A DNA stretch of 64,000 bases, taken from NCBI RefSeq assembly GCF_900112195.1, contig NZ_FOKR01000006.1:62001-126000 (forward strand), read 5' to 3'. Positions 62,990-64,000 of the stretch are shown here, in pieces. A program made the translations under genes and the position numbers. The notes below the pieces were generated by a model. The model did not search any database and had not been told where the DNA came from. It worked only from the letters and a program-made list of their open reading frames with translations. This DNA is from Butyrivibrio sp. YAB3001 (lineage in GTDB: Bacteria; Bacillota; Clostridia; Lachnospirales; Lachnospiraceae). Each line of letters begins with the position of its first letter. Position 1 is the first letter of the stretch.

Positions 62990-63427
62990 TATCCTCTGCC
63001 TCCCATTATTTATTACACTTGTGTATTATCCTTGATTCATATGTAACCAACTATTTGGCAAAATACCACATTCGCAAGCAATACTATTATCAAAACGACT
63101 CTTTCACTTACTGATAACACAAATTGCTCCTATACAAGTAACTCATGCAAGCCTAAAACTCTTCATTGATAATATAATATGCAAATCCATTAATCCTACT
63201 ATAAACTGCCATTTCTTACTCAATTAGAGTTACCGCGTAGTTTCTTTACTCATGCTTAATTAACCAATCCTCACACTGCAACAAACTATTATGTAGACTT
63301 CTACATATATTCACACTCACTTCTCAACATACAGTTTTTCGCTTTGTAAGACAGCCCGGCGTCCTACAAGCAAAAAATCCCCCATTAACACAACGCAAAA
63401 GCGGCAGGTCTCCCTGCCGCCATATCT
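62990..63427. other. 438-base spacer between GH27 and tex
   Basis: Very AT-rich, no convincing gene. It holds a possible minus-strand promoter for GH27 (TTGGTT, 16 bases, TAATAC near 63025-63050), a short inverted repeat TACAC-TT-GTGTA at 63014-63025 that could be an operator, a 9-bp hairpin at 63344-63369, and the tex terminator. Confidence 0.5.
63393..63421 (-). terminator. Terminator of tex
   Basis: GCGGCAGG (63401-63408) pairs with CCTGCCGC (63413-63420), followed on the minus strand by TTTTGCG. It lies 7 bases past the stop codon. Confidence 0.85.
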
Positions 63428-64000
63428 TTATTCGTTTGCGTTACCCTTAAATATAACAATTCCCTTTTTCTTAAGCTTCTTAACCGGCTCAGCCTTCTTC
63501 TCTTCTGCCGGAGCTTTCTTCACGGCAGCATCACTCTTTGGTGCTTCTGCCTTCTTAGGTGTTTCAGTTTTCTTTGGCGCTGCAGGTTTCTTAGCCACAC
63601 CTGCTGCCTCTGCAACCTGCGCTACAACTGATGCTCTCTTTGGTGCAGCCTTCTTCTCTTCCTTCTCAGCCTTTGGAGTTGGACGAGTTGCTGCTTTAGC
63701 TGCTGCCTCTGCTGCAATCTTAGCAGGATCACCAAGCTTCATTGTAAGTGCTATTCTCTTTTTATCAAGTTCTACATCAAGAACCTGAACATCAACAATA
63801 TCGCCAACACTTACTGCCTCAAGCGGATGCTTGATGAACTTATCTGTGATATGAGAAATATGTACAAGTCCATCCTGATGCACACCTATATCAACAAAGC
63901 ATCCAAAGTCGATAACATTTCGAACTGTTCCCTTAAGGATCATTCCCGGCTTTAAATCCTTCATATCAAGGACATCGCTTCTAAGAATAGGCGCCGGCAT
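63428..64000 (-). CDS. Tex-family RNA-binding transcription accessory protein (C-terminal part)
   Basis: At least 190 residues of the C-terminus; the gene enters from beyond the window end, so the first Met seen here is probably internal. Seen: the S1 domain with LRSDVLDMKDLKPGM, RNVIDFGCFVDIGVHQDGLV (in parts) and ALTMKLGDP, exactly as at the end of Tex proteins (about 720 residues). After the S1 domain comes an unusual 90-residue Lys/Ala/Pro/Glu tail ending KKKGIVIFKGNANE. The tail resembles the basic tail of the DUF6465 protein at 32.3 kb. Confidence 0.93.
   Translation of the reverse strand: MPAPILRSDVLDMKDLKPGMILKGTVRNVIDFGCFVDIGVHQDGLVHISHITDKFIKHPLEAVSVGDIVDVQVLDVELDKKRIALTMKLGDPAKIAAEAAAKAATRPTPKAEKEEKKAAPKRASVVAQVAEAAGVAKKPAAPKKTETPKKAEAPKSDAAVKKAPAEEKKAEPVKKLKKKGIVIFKGNANE

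Overview
The window looks like the chromosome of a low-GC anaerobic Firmicute of the family Lachnospiraceae, probably Butyrivibrio or a close relative. The evidence is the AT-rich sequence and strong Shine-Dalgarno sites, a type III glutamine synthetase, IreB, DUF1292, DUF6465, DUF6472 and DUF6033-type proteins, a CIRCE-controlled hrcA-grpE-dnaK-dnaJ operon, and plant-polysaccharide enzymes (a GH10 xylanase lipoprotein and a GH27 alpha-galactosidase) typical of rumen or gut fibre degraders. Genus is an inference. Nearly all genes are on the minus strand. The exceptions are two small single genes (a YjfB-like motility protein and an HPr-like protein) and a five-gene block at 52.7-59.3 kb.

Layout. 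0-9.4 kb: 3'-truncated uvrB behind a LexA-type SOS box; a PP2C phosphatase, Ser/Thr kinase and small membrane protein; then a cell-division and wall-hydrolysis operon (CdaR-type regulator, ftsE, ftsX, PcsB/EnvC-like M23 hydrolase, S41 C-terminal protease) ending in a clear terminator. 9.4-15 kb: a yjfB-like gene behind a sigma-D-type promoter, a CPBP protease, a CvfB-like S1 protein, an acyl-ACP thioesterase, tRNA-Gln(CTG) and glnN. 15-24.8 kb: a housekeeping run matching the Bacillus yrzL-yrrK-yrzB-yrrL-yrrM-yrrN/O neighbourhood (mtaB, ireB, ruvX, DUF1292, rnj, a shortened MltG-like protein, trmR-like and trhP-like tRNA wobble-uridine enzymes), an HPr-like protein without the active-site histidine, and thiI with its cysteine desulfurase. 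24.9-32.1 kb: rsmE, prmA and the HrcA heat-shock operon.

Accessory and environment-facing half. 32.2-40.2 kb: a Lys/Ala-rich DUF6465 protein, an aminotransferase, the GH10 xylanase, a large hybrid histidine kinase with HPt domain, a LytTR response regulator and a DUF6033-like protein. 40.4-45 kb: a same-strand cluster of a membrane TIR/beta-propeller protein with an intact putative NADase glutamate, a Nudix hydrolase and an FRG-domain protein. This is the best candidate for an uncharacterised NAD(P)/ADP-ribose-linked system. 45.1-52.5 kb: an OB-fold-like lipoprotein, a complete sugar-type ABC transporter with a doubly anchored binding protein, a tiny Cys-rich DUF6472 protein and an ASKHA/[2Fe-2S] reductive-activator-like protein. 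52.6-59.3 kb, plus strand: an SPFH protein, a zinc-ribbon membrane protein and a TPM protein resembling the B. subtilis ydjI-ydjG-ydjH membrane-stress module, followed by two tandem 7TM-type diguanylate cyclases. 59.3-64 kb: a hairpin-rich spacer, an SLC13-type permease with a small partner, a GH27 enzyme with an inserted beta domain, and the C-terminal end of tex.

No rRNA, CRISPR array, insertion sequence or prophage was recognised. All calls come from reading the sequence; no database search was run.
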